DNA from: Tolumonas osonensis
GTDB taxonomy: Bacteria > Pseudomonadota > Gammaproteobacteria > Enterobacterales > Aeromonadaceae
Direction: 5' to 3'
Length of the DNA: 64,000 nt
Assembly (NCBI RefSeq): GCF_014202415.1
Contig: NZ_JACHGR010000006.1
Span: 62,001 to 126,000 of the forward strand
How positions within the stretch are numbered: position 1 is the stretch's first letter; each line of letters opens with the position of its first letter. Positions 20,781 through 30,855 of this stretch are shown one piece after another. Below the pieces are notes generated by a model that worked only from the letters and a program-made list of their open reading frames with translations, had not been told where the DNA came from and did no database searches. A program made the position numbers and the translations under genes.

Positions 20781-23700
20781 ATGGCCGAACCGCGTTTCGT
20801 TCATCTTCATATTCATTCTGATTTTTCTATGGTGGATGGTCTGCAAAAGATCAAGCCACTGGTAGCCCGTGCTGCCGAAGACAAAATGGTCGCTATGGCG
20901 ATCACCGATCAGATGAACCAATGCGGACTGGTACGCTTTTACGGCGATGCGCACGGCAAAGGGATAAAACCGGTTATCGGCGTTGATTTCTGGGTTCAGA
21001 GCGAAGAACTGGGCGATGAATTGTTCCGTCTGGTCGGTCTGGCGATGAACAACGAAGGCCAGCAAAATCTGATCCAGCTGATCTCCCGCGGCTATGAGCG
21101 TGGTCATATTCAGGGGCGGGCGGTCATTGACAAGGCGTGGCTGGCGGAACATGCGCAGGGTGTGATCCTGTTGTCCGGTGGCCGGGAAGGCGATATTGGT
21201 AAATTCCTGCTCAAGGGTAATCAGGCGATGGTCGAGCGCTGTACAGCGTTTTATCAGCAACATTTCGCCGACCGGTTTTATCTTGAGCTGATCCGCACTG
21301 GTCGTCTGGATGAAGAAACCTACCTGCATATGGCCGTCGAGCTGGCTGTTCAGCAGGATCTGCCGGTGGTGGCCACCAATGATGTGGTGTTCCTCAATAA
21401 AGACGATTTTGATGCCCATGAAATCCGCGTAGCTATCCATGATGGTTACACACTGGATGATGCCCGCCGGCCCAAGCGTTACAGCAATCAGCAGTATCTG
21501 CGCACACAGGATGAAATGTGTGAACTGTTCAAGGATATTCCGGAAGCGCTGGTTAACAGCGTCGAAATTGCCAAACGCTGTAACGTGACGGTTCGGTTAG
21601 GCGAGTATTTCCTGCCTCAGTTCCCGACCGGTGACATGAGCACGGAAGATTTCCTGGTCATGAAATCCAAAGAAGGTCTGGAAGAACGTCTGGAGTTCCT
21701 GTTCCCGGATCCGGCTGAGAGAGCCGAAAAACGTCCCGCGTATGACGAACGTCTGGATATTGAACTGAAAGTGATCAACCAGATGGGCTTTCCCGGCTAC
21801 TTCCTGATCGTGATGGAGTTTATCCAATGGTCGAAGGATAACGATATTCCGGTCGGTCCGGGTCGTGGTTCCGGTGCGGGTAGTCTGGTGGCTTATGCGC
21901 TGAAAATTACCGATCTGGATCCGCTGGCGCTGGACCTGCTGTTCGAACGTTTCCTGAACCCGGAACGTGTCTCCATGCCAGACTTTGACGTCGACTTCTG
22001 CATGGATCGACGGGATGAGGTGATCGATCACGTCGCGCAGATGTATGGCCGTGAAGCCGTGTCTCAGATCATTACCTTCGGTACGATGGCGGCGAAAGCG
22101 GTTGTGCGCGACGTGGGTCGTGTGCTGGGCCATCCTTATGGTTTCGTCGATCGTATTTCCAAACTGATCCCGCCTGATCCGGGCATGACACTGGCGAAAG
22201 CGTTTGATGCCGAGCCGAAGCTGGTTGAACTGTACGAGCAGGATGAAGAAGTCAAAGCGCTGATCGATATGGCGCGCAAGCTCGAAGGTGTCACGCGTAA
22301 CGCGGGTAAACATGCTGGTGGTGTGGTAATAGCGCCAACAAAGATCACTGATTTTGCGCCGCTGTATTGTGACGACCAGGGGCTGCAGCCGGTTACCCAG
22401 TTTGATAAAAACGATGTGGAATATGCCGGCCTGGTGAAGTTCGACTTCCTGGGGTTGCGGACACTGACCATCATCAAATGGGCGCTGGATATGATCAATC
22501 CACGTCTTGCCAAAGAGGGTAAAGAGCCGGTTGATATTGCGGCCATTCCTCTTGATGATCCGACATCGTTCAAAATCCTGAAAAATTCAGAAACCACCGC
22601 GGTATTCCAGCTGGAATCGCGCGGCATGAAAGACCTGATCAAACGTCTGCAGCCGGACTGTTTTGAGGACATGATCGCGCTAGTGGCATTGTTCCGTCCA
22701 GGGCCGCTGCAATCAGGCATGGTGGATAACTTCATCGACCGTAAGCATGGACGTGAAGAAATTTCCTACCCGGATATTCAGTGGCAGCATGAGTCACTGA
22801 AGCCGATTCTGGAGCCTACCTACGGCATTATCCTGTATCAGGAACAGGTTATGCAGATCGCACAAACCCTTGCGGGTTATACGCTGGGTGGCGCAGACAT
22901 GTTGCGTCGTGCGATGGGTAAGAAAAAACCGGAAGAGATGGCCAAACAGCGCTCCGGTTTTGAAGCCGGTTCGGTAAAAAATGGCGTCGATGGCGAACTG
23001 GCGATGAAGATTTTCGATCTGGTGGAAAAATTCGCTGGATACGGATTCAACAAATCGCATTCTGCTGCCTATGCGCTGGTTTCGTATCAGACGCTCTGGT
23101 TGAAAACACATTTCCCGGCAGAATTCATGGCTGCGGTGATGACCGCGGATATGGACAACACCGACAAGATCGTGACGCTGGTCGATGAGTGTCAGCGCAT
23201 GGGCTTGAAACTGATCCCGCCGGATGTGAATACTGGGCAATACCGCTTTACCGTGAATGAACGGGGCGAAGTGGTGTATGGCATCGGTGCGGTCAAAGGA
23301 GTAGGTGAAGGGCCGGTTGAAGCTATTATTGCCGCCCGTAACGAGGGTGGTCCATTCCGTGATCTGTTCGATTTCTGTAACCGGGTGGATATCAAACGCC
23401 TGAATAAACGGGTGATGGAAAAGCTGGTGTATGCTGGTGCGCTGGATCGGTTAGGTCCGCACCGGGCTGCTATCATGGCGTCGCTTGAAGAGGCGATGAA
23501 GGCTGCGGAACAGAAAGCGAAAGATGCGGCGCTCGGGCAAAATGATCTTTTTGGTGATCTATTCGCTGATGACGGCGTATTACCCACGCCGACGTTTGCC
23601 GATGTTCCCGAGTGGTCGGATCAGAAGTGGCTGGATGGCGAACGGGAAACTCTCGGTTTATATTTAACCGGTCATCCGATAAATCAATACCTGGCGGAAT

Positions 23701-24263
23701 TAAAGCATTATACTTCCGGGCGTTTATGCGATTTACAGCCTACAGAACGTGATAAACCTGCGGTAGCGGCAGGCCTTGTTCTGAATGCCCGGGTGATGAT
23801 CACCAAGCGTGGTACCAAAATGGGTATTCTGACGTTAGATGATCGTTCTGGTCGTTTAGACATCACTTTGTTCAGCGAGGCACTGGAAAGATACGAATCA
23901 TTGCTGCAAAAAGACCGGATTTTAGTCGTAACCGGTCAAATCAGCTTTGACGAGTATGCGGGTGGCATTAAAATGTCGGCCCGCGAAGTATTGGATATTG
24001 AAGATGCGCGTGGTCGTCACGCACGGGGACTGCGGGTAAAAGTAACGCAGTCTGATATGGCAGATCGCTTTATGCAGAATCTTGCCGACATATTAACGCC
24101 TCATCGTGCAGGGATTTGCCCGGTGCATGTCTGCTATCGCAGAACGGGTGTGCAGGGGCAGCTGACGTTGGGGACCGAATGGCGGGTAACGCCAACCGAT
24201 CAACTACTGAACGAGCTGCGATCCCATTTGGGTAAGCAAGGCGTTGAACTGATATTTGAGTAG
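20781..24263 (+). CDS. dnaE: DNA polymerase III alpha subunit
   Basis: Replicative polymerase. 1160 residues, identical to the E. coli length. Domains in order: PHP ([14 protein letters not shown] at about residues 8-21), family-C polymerase core with the catalytic PDFDVDF at residues 400-406 (Asp401, Asp403), fingers, helix-hairpin-helix, then an OB domain ([20 protein letters not shown] near 1000) and the C-terminal tau-binding region. The ATG at 20781 is preceded by a weak AGGA. It lies between rnhB and accA. Confidence 0.98.
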   Translation: MAEPRFVHLHIHSDFSMVDGLQKIKPLVARAAEDKMVAMAITDQMNQCGLVRFYGDAHGKGIKPVIGVDFWVQSEELGDELFRLVGLAMNNEGQQNLIQLISRGYERGHIQGRAVIDKAWLAEHAQGVILLSGGREGDIGKFLLKGNQAMVERCTAFYQQHFADRFYLELIRTGRLDEETYLHMAVELAVQQDLPVVATNDVVFLNKDDFDAHEIRVAIHDGYTLDDARRPKRYSNQQYLRTQDEMCELFKDIPEALVNSVEIAKRCNVTVRLGEYFLPQFPTGDMSTEDFLVMKSKEGLEERLEFLFPDPAERAEKRPAYDERLDIELKVINQMGFPGYFLIVMEFIQWSKDNDIPVGPGRGSGAGSLVAYALKITDLDPLALDLLFERFLNPERVSMPDFDVDFCMDRRDEVIDHVAQMYGREAVSQIITFGTMAAKAVVRDVGRVLGHPYGFVDRISKLIPPDPGMTLAKAFDAEPKLVELYEQDEEVKALIDMARKLEGVTRNAGKHAGGVVIAPTKITDFAPLYCDDQGLQPVTQFDKNDVEYAGLVKFDFLGLRTLTIIKWALDMINPRLAKEGKEPVDIAAIPLDDPTSFKILKNSETTAVFQLESRGMKDLIKRLQPDCFEDMIALVALFRPGPLQSGMVDNFIDRKHGREEISYPDIQWQHESLKPILEPTYGIILYQEQVMQIAQTLAGYTLGGADMLRRAMGKKKPEEMAKQRSGFEAGSVKNGVDGELAMKIFDLVEKFAGYGFNKSHSAAYALVSYQTLWLKTHFPAEFMAAVMTADMDNTDKIVTLVDECQRMGLKLIPPDVNTGQYRFTVNERGEVVYGIGAVKGVGEGPVEAIIAARNEGGPFRDLFDFCNRVDIKRLNKRVMEKLVYAGALDRLGPHRAAIMASLEEAMKAAEQKAKDAALGQNDLFGDLFADDGVLPTPTFADVPEWSDQKWLDGERETLGLYLTGHPINQYLAELKHYTSGRLCDLQPTERDKPAVAAGLVLNARVMITKRGTKMGILTLDDRSGRLDITLFSEALERYESLLQKDRILVVTGQISFDEYAGGIKMSAREVLDIEDARGRHARGLRVKVTQSDMADRFMQNLADILTPHRAGICPVHVCYRRTGVQGQLTLGTEWRVTPTDQLLNELRSHLGKQGVELIFE

Positions 24264-24280
24264 CGATTTCGGATACAACT

Positions 24281-25237
24281 ATGAATATGAACTTTCTGGA
24301 ATTTGAACAACCTATTGCCGAACTGCTGGCACAAATCGAAGAACTGAAACATGTCAGTGAGAATGTTGGCAGTAGCGTGGATCTGTCAGATGAAATCAAA
24401 CATCTGGAAAAAAAGAATGAAGAGCTGACCAGAAAGCTGTTCTCTGATCTGGGTGCATGGCAGATTTCCCAATTGGCGCGTCATCCGCAGCGTCCTTATA
24501 CTGCGGATTACATTTCCCATATTTTCACTGAGTTTGATGAATTGGCCGGTGATCGTGCTTTTGCTGATGATAAAGCGATTGTCGGTGGTACGGCGCGTCT
24601 GGATGGTCAGCCGGTTATGGTGATTGGTCATCAAAAAGGCCGTGATACTCAGGAAAAAATCAAACGTAACTTCGGTATGCCGAGACCGGAAGGTTATCGC
24701 AAGGCGCTGCGACTGATGCAGATGGCTGAACGTTTCAAGATGCCAATTATTACGTTCATCGATACACCGGGTGCCTATCCGGGTGTGGGTGCGGAAGAGC
24801 GTGGTCAGTCAGAAGCGATTGCCCGCAACCTGAAAGTGATGTCCAGCCTGAAAGTACCGGTCATTTGTACGGTTATTGGTGAAGGCGGTTCAGGCGGTGC
24901 ACTGGCAATCGGTGTTGGTGATCGCGTGAATATGCTGCAGTATTCCACCTATTCGGTTATTTCACCGGAAGGTTGTGCATCTATTCTGTGGAAGAGTGCA
25001 GAAAAAGCGAGCGTTGCTGCTGAAGCAATGGGTATCACTGCTGCGCGTCTGAAGGAGCTGAAGCTGATTGATGGTATCGTGCAGGAACCACTGGGTGGTG
25101 CGCATCGTAATGTGGAAGAGATGGCTGGTCTGCTGAAACAGCGCATCAAGGCTGATCTGACCGAATTGCATGCACTGCATACGGACGAATTATTGAGACA
25201 GCGTTATCAGCGACTGATGTCTCACGGCTATTGCTGA
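24281..25237 (+). CDS. accA: Acetyl-CoA carboxylase carboxyltransferase alpha
   Basis: Alpha half of the carboxyltransferase that makes malonyl-CoA with AccD. 318 residues, as in the family. Conserved blocks include [18 protein letters not shown], the oxyanion and substrate region [35 protein letters not shown] and [13 protein letters not shown] second in-frame ATG two codons in could also be the start. It is the last gene of the long plus-strand cluster and ends at a strong terminator. Confidence 0.97.
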   Translation: MNMNFLEFEQPIAELLAQIEELKHVSENVGSSVDLSDEIKHLEKKNEELTRKLFSDLGAWQISQLARHPQRPYTADYISHIFTEFDELAGDRAFADDKAIVGGTARLDGQPVMVIGHQKGRDTQEKIKRNFGMPRPEGYRKALRLMQMAERFKMPIITFIDTPGAYPGVGAEERGQSEAIARNLKVMSSLKVPVICTVIGEGGSGGALAIGVGDRVNMLQYSTYSVISPEGCASILWKSAEKASVAAEAMGITAARLKELKLIDGIVQEPLGGAHRNVEEMAGLLKQRIKADLTELHALHTDELLRQRYQRLMSHGYC

Positions 25238-25258
25238 GCCACGTCGTCCCCATAAAAG

Positions 25259-25284
25259 CAGCGCCTTCCGGCGCTGTTTTTTTA
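25259..25284. terminator. Bidirectional terminator between accA and amrA
   Basis: CAGCGCC (25259-25265) and GGCGCTG (25270-25276) form a 7-bp stem with a TTCC loop, followed on the plus strand by a run of seven T. On the minus strand the stem is followed by UUUU. It therefore serves both convergent genes. Confidence 0.9.
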
Positions 25285-25287
25285 TGT

Positions 25288-25875
25288 TTATTCCTCCGGC
25301 GCCAGCTCCCCATCGGGTTCAGAAAACTCAAGGCTGTGGTAACGCCAGGCCTTCATCTGTGACGGCCAGCCTGAGGATGACCAGCCACCTTTGAGCAGCA
25401 GATGATGCAAAAAGTCATTCTTATCCGGTAACTGCCGCCAGACTGCGGGTAAAAAAGTGGACCGGTGATAACCATCGCTCAGCCATAACCCATCCGTGAA
25501 AGGGATCAGTGCAGCCAGCAATTCCTCGCGGGTTGCGGCAGGTAATGGCTCCCGTTCACTGAGTAGTGAAATACTGAGAATACAATCGGGTAACTCCCTG
25601 GCAGAGAGCGGCGGGAAACGGGGATCCTGAAAGGCGGCTGCACGGGCAAAATAGGGAATGGCCTGTTGTAATGGCATATCCTGTTCAAGGGTACCGATGC
25701 AGCCACGCAGATCGCCATTTTTATGCAGCGTAACGAAGCATCCCAGTCGAAGATCGCCGTTCATTAATGTTACAGGCGCCGAGGCATCCGGTGTCCAGTG
25801 ACTCTGAATTGCCTGCCGTGCCAGGCTCAGCATCAACCGGCGCTCATTCAGTTCAATAGAGGGCAAAAGCTGCAT
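25288..25875 (-). CDS. amrA: AMMECR1-domain protein (AmmeMemoRadiSam protein A)
   Basis: About 195 residues, matching the AMMECR1/DUF51 family. Visible features are the conserved LRGCIGTLEQDMPLQQAI block and a region LPDCILSISLLSEREPL. The human AMMECR1 counterpart has no settled enzyme activity. I chose the ATG at 25873-25875 because the reading frame further upstream runs through the end of the neighbouring gene; this leaves a 23-base overlap with it. The MEMO-family gene lies directly upstream on the same strand and the radical SAM gene is divergent. Biochemical role unknown to me; name from gene-trio context. Confidence 0.85.
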   Translation of the reverse strand: MQLLPSIELNERRLMLSLARQAIQSHWTPDASAPVTLMNGDLRLGCFVTLHKNGDLRGCIGTLEQDMPLQQAIPYFARAAAFQDPRFPPLSARELPDCILSISLLSEREPLPAATREELLAALIPFTDGLWLSDGYHRSTFLPAVWRQLPDKNDFLHHLLLKGGWSSSGWPSQMKAWRYHSLEFSEPDGELAPEE

Positions 25876-26629
25876 ATCCGACCACCCGTTCTGTGTCGTG
25901 TGATGTATCGCCTGAATTACATTTCGCCAGTAATTTGATATCCAGCTGATGCTGATGAGCCCAATGCAGCGCACCATTAATGGCGTAGCAGCCGCAGGCC
26001 TGGTCACCTGTCAATGTTTCACTGAATTGCAGAATTTGCCGGATGGTATAGTCATCCTGTAGTTCGGCGATATCCTTGCTGAGATAGTGGCTGAGGTCAC
26101 TGCTGATCACGGCCAGAGTGTCTTCCGTCATCAGTTGCTCCAGCGCCCCGGATACATATTCGGCAGGACAGTCGCCGACAACCAGCGGTACCAGACTGAA
26201 ATCGCCCAGTTGATACTGCAGAAACGGTAGCTGGACTTCTATTGCATGTTCTTGGCGGTGAGCTTCGTTAGCGGCAATGACGCCGGGTAACGACAGTAAT
26301 GACGCTATCGCCTGCTTATCGAGCGGGATAGTTCCGAAAGGGGTGGCTTCACCATCCCAGTGCTCGGGAACGGCGATACCCTGCAGATAAACCCGGTGTG
26401 CCGGGCAGAGCACAACCACCCGCTTAAAGTCTCCTTTCCGCAATAAACTGTACCCCTGCGCGGCAATAGCGCCGGAAAAACGGTATCCGGCATGAGGCAG
26501 AATCAGCATCCGGGGTTTCTGTCTGTTTTCGGACGCTGTTGTGACATGATGTTGCATCCAGTCCCGAAGTCTGCCCGGATCTGCCGGATAAAACATATCC
26601 GCTACAGCGGGCTGATGGATAACCTGCAT
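25853..26629 (-). CDS. amrB: MEMO-family protein (AmmeMemoRadiSam protein B)
   Basis: 258-residue member of the MEMO1 family, which shares a fold with class III extradiol dioxygenases. Histidine-rich conserved blocks include LPHAGYRFSGAIAAQG, VVVLCPAHRVYLQG, a HRQEHAIEVQLPFLQYQ block, and ISSDLSHYLS. These would form a metal site; the substrate is unknown. The ATG at 26627-26629 is preceded by a near-perfect AGGAGGTGG. It overlaps amrA by 23 bases. A TATAAT on the minus strand at 26661-26666 is a likely -10 element. Confidence 0.9.
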   Translation of the reverse strand: MQVIHQPAVADMFYPADPGRLRDWMQHHVTTASENRQKPRMLILPHAGYRFSGAIAAQGYSLLRKGDFKRVVVLCPAHRVYLQGIAVPEHWDGEATPFGTIPLDKQAIASLLSLPGVIAANEAHRQEHAIEVQLPFLQYQLGDFSLVPLVVGDCPAEYVSGALEQLMTEDTLAVISSDLSHYLSKDIAELQDDYTIRQILQFSETLTGDQACGCYAINGALHWAHQHQLDIKLLAKCNSGDTSHDTERVVGYAAFALY

Positions 26630-26685
26630 ACCACCTCCTGATGGATAGATGTCATCTACAATTATAGTGTTGCTGCGGAGGTTGT
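26630..26685. promoter_or_regulatory. Short divergent promoter region amrB / amrS
   Basis: Only 56 bases separate the two start codons. The minus strand carries TATAAT at 26661-26666; the plus strand has a clear GGAGG ribosome site before amrS. The two transcripts must share or abut promoter elements, so the trio is probably co-regulated. Confidence 0.45.
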
Positions 26686-27762
26686 ATGGATAATTCAGAC
26701 TATACAGTTTCAACTAAATACTGGCGTCATATGGATAATGGTCATACGCTTTGTACGCTCTGTCCGCGGTTTTGTGAACTGCGGGAAGGCAAGCGGGGTG
26801 TTTGTTACATCCGTATGGCGCAGGGCGGGGAGATCGTGCTGACCAGTTATGGTCGTTCCAGTGGTTTCTGTATCGATCCCATAGAGAAAAAACCATTACA
26901 CCACTTTCTACCGGGTACGCCGGTGCTTTCATTCGGCACCGCCGGCTGTAATCTGACCTGTGCCTTCTGTCAGAACTGGGATATCAGTAAATCCCACGAC
27001 ATGGAAACACTCAGTGCTTCAGCAACACCGGAACAGCTGGCGAAAATGGCGGAGCAGACAGGGTGTCGTTCCGTCGCCTTTACCTATAATGATCCGGTCA
27101 TCTTCATGGAGTATGCAGTGGATGTCGCTGCCGCCTGTCATGCGCGGGATATCAAAACCGTCGCGGTCACGGCGGGCTACATCAATCCCGAGCCACGCCG
27201 GGAGTTTTTTGCCGCCATGGATGCCGCCAATGTGGATCTGAAAGGATTCACCGAATCGTTTTATCATCGGATTTGTGGCGGACATCTGGCGCCGGTACTG
27301 GACACGCTGCGTTATCTGAAACAGGAAACCAAAGTCTGGTTTGAGCTGACCACCTTATTGATCCCCGGTGAAAATGATTCGGCAGAAGAGTTAGAGGCCA
27401 TGTGTCGCTGGATTGCCGATGAGCTGGGGCCGGATGTTCCTCTGCATTTTACGGCCTTCCATCCGGATTTTCATATGCTGGATAAACCGGCGACATCGAT
27501 GGCATCCCTGCTGCAGGCGCGGGATATCGCCAAGGCGCATGGTCTGCATTATGTCTATGTCGGGAATGTGCATGATGTGGCCGATGGCAGTACCTGGTGT
27601 CCTTCCTGTGGGAAAATACTGATTGAGCGGGATTATTATCGTCTGGGAACCTGGGCATTGCATGACGGGCACTGCAAACATTGCGGAGCGGCAATCGCGG
27701 GTGTTTTTGAACATCAGCCCGGAACGTGGGGGCCAAGGCGGTTACCGGTAGAGATCAGGTAA
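26686..27762 (+). CDS. amrS: Radical SAM enzyme of the AmmeMemoRadiSam trio
   Basis: 358-residue radical SAM protein related to pyruvate-formate-lyase-activating enzymes. The cluster motif CNLTCAFC places Cys88, Cys92 and Cys95 for the [4Fe-4S] cluster that cleaves S-adenosylmethionine. An N-terminal cysteine set (Cys23, 26, 30, 40) suggests a second metal or cluster site. A C-terminal CPSC...CKHC pair resembles a zinc ribbon or rubredoxin-like knuckle. It is divergent from amrB-amrA. Substrate unknown. The ATG has GGAGG five bases upstream. Confidence 0.92.
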   Translation: MDNSDYTVSTKYWRHMDNGHTLCTLCPRFCELREGKRGVCYIRMAQGGEIVLTSYGRSSGFCIDPIEKKPLHHFLPGTPVLSFGTAGCNLTCAFCQNWDISKSHDMETLSASATPEQLAKMAEQTGCRSVAFTYNDPVIFMEYAVDVAAACHARDIKTVAVTAGYINPEPRREFFAAMDAANVDLKGFTESFYHRICGGHLAPVLDTLRYLKQETKVWFELTTLLIPGENDSAEELEAMCRWIADELGPDVPLHFTAFHPDFHMLDKPATSMASLLQARDIAKAHGLHYVYVGNVHDVADGSTWCPSCGKILIERDYYRLGTWALHDGHCKHCGAAIAGVFEHQPGTWGPRRLPVEIR

Positions 27763-27773
27763 AATCGGTTATG

Positions 27774-27810
27774 AAAAAATTGGCCTGACAGGGGGGCTGT
27801 CAGACCAATT
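27774..27810 (-). terminator. Intrinsic terminator of the PTS gene
   Basis: TTGG-C-CTGACAG (27780-27791) pairs with CTGTCAG-A-CCAA (27797-27808) around a GGGGG loop, one mismatch. On the minus strand a six-U run (27779-27774) follows. It also stands after amrS on the plus strand, where the T tract is poor. Confidence 0.85.
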
Positions 27811-27829
27811 GCTTATCTATTTTCTGTTA

Positions 27830-29731
27830 TCAGGCTGCATTTGCGACTGGTGCTTTTGCGGCTTTGATTTTTTTCAGTGTGATAGCAACTACGGCTGTCG
27901 TGATTGCACCAGCGGCCATGGCAGCCAGTGCCAGCAGTGGTTTATTCATCGCACCCAGCAGGGCTACGATAGGACCACCGTGCGCGACGGAGTTCGTTAC
28001 TCCGAATACGAACGCCATGACGGCGGCAACGATACTGCCCAGCATGTTGGCAGGAATCACGGCTAGTGGATCCTGCGCGGCGAACGGAATAGCGCCTTCA
28101 GAAATTCCCACCAGACCCATGGCACCGGCAGCTTTACCCGCTTCGATTTCGTCTTCGTCAAACAGGTCCATTTTACGACCGAGGAAAGTAGCCAGGCCCA
28201 TGCCCAGTGGTGCCACCGGAATGGCACAGGCCATTGCGCCCATGAACTGAGTCTGACCAGAGGCGATCATGCCCACAGAGAACAGGAAGGCGACTTTGTT
28301 GACCGGGCCGCCCATATCAAAGCCAGCCATACCGCCGATCACGATGCCCAGCAACACCAGGCTGCCGCCACTCATGGATACCAGCATGTTGGTCATTCCG
28401 GTCATCAGGCCAGCAATCGGAGCGCCGATGATGAAGATAAAGATTGCGGCGATAAACAAGGTGCCGGACAGTGGTGCGATCAGGATAGGCACCAGCGGAC
28501 GCAACAATTTGTTGTAGTCTCGCGTTGCTACCCAACGGACGAAATAACCCACTAACAAGCCGGCCACGATGGCACCGATAAAGCCGGTACCAGCGCTGGC
28601 ACCATAGAACGAGCCATCATTGGCAATCCAGCCACCGATAAAACCAGGAGCAAGGGCAGGGCGGTCGCCGATGGCATAAGCGATATAACCAGCCAGAATC
28701 GGGATCATCAGTTTGAACGCAACTACACCGACGTTCAGTACGGAGTTCCACATACTGCCTTCAGGAATTGCCATGCCGCCTGGTGTCGGGTCACCGCCGA
28801 TGGCCAGTGACAATGCAATTAACAGACCCCCGGTGACGACGAACGGGATCATGTGTGACACGCCGTTCATCAGGAAACGATAGAGATCAGAACGAGTCTG
28901 TCCGGATTTGGAGCCTTCGGCAGATGCCGCATTTCCTTCCGGCTTATAAGGCGCTGCACTCAATGCCTGGCTGATTAAGCCTTTGGCATCTTTTATCGGG
29001 GCTTTAACACCAGTTTTGATGACTTTTTTGCCGGCAAAACGATGCATATCGACCTGTTTGTCACTGCCGACAATAATGGCATCAGCCCGTGCGATTTCTT
29101 CTGCTGTCGGGGCGTTTTTAACACCGATAGAGCCGTTGGTTTCAACTTTAATTTTGTACCCTAATTCTTTCGCGGCTTTTTCCAGGGCTTCCGCCGCCAG
29201 ATAGGTATGCGCAATGCCGGTTGGACAGCCAGTAACACCAATCAGGAAACCTTTGCTTTCGCCTGTTACGGCTGCAACGGGTTCTGCTTTCGCGGTCAGC
29301 AGAGTCAGGGCGTCACGGCTGGATTTGGTAGCCATGATGGCATCAAAAAAGCCCGGTTCGATCAGTTTGGAAGAGAGTTCCGCTAATACCGTGATGTGAT
29401 GGTCAGCACCGCCAGCGGGTGAGGCAATCATGAAAAACAGTTTTGACGGTTTGCCATCTTCAGCACCGTATTCAATGCCTTTGCGGCTGATGCCGATGAC
29501 AACGGCCGGCTCAATGACTGCGGCGCTCTTGGCATGCGGTAAGGCCACACCTTCTTCAAAACCGGTATTTCCGAGGGCTTCGCGAGCCTGAATATCTTGT
29601 AAAAACAGCTGCTTATCTTTGATTTTTCCTTGGGCTGCCAGCAGATCGATCATTTCACGAAATACGGCATCCTTGGTGGTTGCCTGCAAATCGAGGCATA
29701 TCAGTTTTTCATTGATGAGGTTAGTAATCAT
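27830..29731 (-). CDS. Fructose-type PTS transporter IIABC
   Basis: Takes up and phosphorylates a hexose, probably fructose, with phosphate from HPr. About 633 residues with EIIA, EIIB and EIIC fused in that order. EIIA (about 5-150) has the phosphohistidine in VALPHAKSAAV. EIIB (about 160-265) has the phosphocysteine in GVTGCPTGIAHTYLAAEAL. EIIC (about 290-625) is multi-span with DMGGPVNKVAFLFS and ISEGAIPFAAQDP. The ATG at 29731 starts MITNLINEKLICLDLQ, the EIIA start; an ATG 12 codons upstream is possible. No 1-phosphofructokinase gene is adjacent, so sugar specificity is uncertain. Confidence 0.88.
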   Translation of the reverse strand: MITNLINEKLICLDLQATTKDAVFREMIDLLAAQGKIKDKQLFLQDIQAREALGNTGFEEGVALPHAKSAAVIEPAVVIGISRKGIEYGAEDGKPSKLFFMIASPAGGADHHITVLAELSSKLIEPGFFDAIMATKSSRDALTLLTAKAEPVAAVTGESKGFLIGVTGCPTGIAHTYLAAEALEKAAKELGYKIKVETNGSIGVKNAPTAEEIARADAIIVGSDKQVDMHRFAGKKVIKTGVKAPIKDAKGLISQALSAAPYKPEGNAASAEGSKSGQTRSDLYRFLMNGVSHMIPFVVTGGLLIALSLAIGGDPTPGGMAIPEGSMWNSVLNVGVVAFKLMIPILAGYIAYAIGDRPALAPGFIGGWIANDGSFYGASAGTGFIGAIVAGLLVGYFVRWVATRDYNKLLRPLVPILIAPLSGTLFIAAIFIFIIGAPIAGLMTGMTNMLVSMSGGSLVLLGIVIGGMAGFDMGGPVNKVAFLFSVGMIASGQTQFMGAMACAIPVAPLGMGLATFLGRKMDLFDEDEIEAGKAAGAMGLVGISEGAIPFAAQDPLAVIPANMLGSIVAAVMAFVFGVTNSVAHGGPIVALLGAMNKPLLALAAMAAGAITTAVVAITLKKIKAAKAPVANAA

Positions 29732-29994
29732 AGTGATTCCCAAAAGTTCCCGGTGGTGATTTGTCACCGATGTTCTGAATGATACGACTCAGTAACGTCC
29801 ATGTACTGATATCGCTGTTCCCCATTAAGCAGTGTCATTATCGGGAGAACCGGAAAGGGAAAAAATCGGAAAGAAAACACATAAACTGAATTTTTGTACC
29901 ATTAAATTCACAGTGTGATATTTGTCTCACTATGGGAAACCAGTAATTTTCAACACTGAATTACGGGTTTGGACGATACTTGAATAATAGGAAA
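29732..29994. promoter_or_regulatory. Divergent region, PTS gene / CHAD gene
   Basis: About 260 bases without a gene. It must hold both promoters but I see no strong -35/-10 pair. AGTGTGA (N6) TCTCACT near 29908-29930 is an imperfect inverted repeat that looks like, but does not fit, a CRP site. No Cra-like site was convincing. Confidence 0.35.
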
Positions 29995-30855
29995 ATGCTC
30001 ACTAAGGTCTGGCTGGTGGCAAAGAAAAGTAAAAGTAGGAAATCATCCGGAACAGCCGGATCCAAATCGTTTAGCCAGGAGCTTTCTGCTCATTTTTCCG
30101 AATTATCTGACAATGCCTCCCGGGCGCTGGAACGTCTGGCCGATTCTGATGATCCGGAGGCATTACACGATTTGCGGATCAGTTTACGCAGTCAGCGGGT
30201 GTTACTGGGTCTGTTTCCGCGTTGTCGTACCCTGAGAAAACAGCGGGATCACTTAGGCATGGCGGCAAGGCTGACCGGTTTGGATCGTGACCTGGAAGTG
30301 GCGATTGGACTGGCGGAATCACTGGTTAATGAGACTAAAACCGGTGAACAACAACTTTCTTTTTTAACCGATAAACTGTCTGTTTCCCGGAAAAAATTGC
30401 TGACCGGGCTGCAGGATGTTCGGTTGCCGCTCGTTTTGTCACAGGTCGATCGCGACTGGAGTAAAAAACTCAGTAACAAGCGTAAAAGTGTTCTGCAATC
30501 GGCCGCGCGGGCACAAAACCGTAAATTTGAAAAACGTGTTCTGATCACGGCGGCTGATTTACAGATGACATCACCTGTCGCGGACTGGCATTTATTACGA
30601 TTGCAGGTAAAACGCCTGCGCTACTGGGGGGAGGGGTTTGCATCGGTGCTTACCGAAAATCAGTGCCGCCGTATACCGGCACTGATTGCGTTACAGCAGC
30701 GGTTGGGATTGCTTCATGATTTTTGCCTGTTTGAAAGCCAGTTTCAGCAGGAGCTTATTCTGCCGGAACCATGGCAACAAAGGCTGGAGAAATGGCAGCA
30801 AAACGCACTGGCAGATGCTGCCGGTATGCTGCAGCATCTGAAAATGCGGTGGTGA
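29995..30855 (+). CDS. CHAD-domain protein
   Basis: About 286 residues. A basic N-terminus (KKSKSRKSSGT) is followed by a CHAD domain (about 30-280) with the diagnostic ALHDLRISLRSQRVLLGLF block, GLDRDLEV and the second-half LLRLQVKRLRYWGEGF. CHAD domains are all-helical, rich in conserved His and basic residues, and several bind inorganic polyphosphate. No CYTH domain is fused and no polyphosphate kinase gene is adjacent. The start is uncertain: ATG at 29995, TTG at 29980 or a GTG further in are all in frame. Function inferred only at the family level. Confidence 0.8.
   Translation: MLTKVWLVAKKSKSRKSSGTAGSKSFSQELSAHFSELSDNASRALERLADSDDPEALHDLRISLRSQRVLLGLFPRCRTLRKQRDHLGMAARLTGLDRDLEVAIGLAESLVNETKTGEQQLSFLTDKLSVSRKKLLTGLQDVRLPLVLSQVDRDWSKKLSNKRKSVLQSAARAQNRKFEKRVLITAADLQMTSPVADWHLLRLQVKRLRYWGEGFASVLTENQCRRIPALIALQQRLGLLHDFCLFESQFQQELILPEPWQQRLEKWQQNALADAAGMLQHLKMRW

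Noticed and set aside
29908-29930. CRP-like site in the PTS/CHAD intergenic region
   Set aside because: The TGTGA and TCAC arms are separated by eight bases, not six, so it does not fit CRP. Left only as an imperfect inverted repeat.
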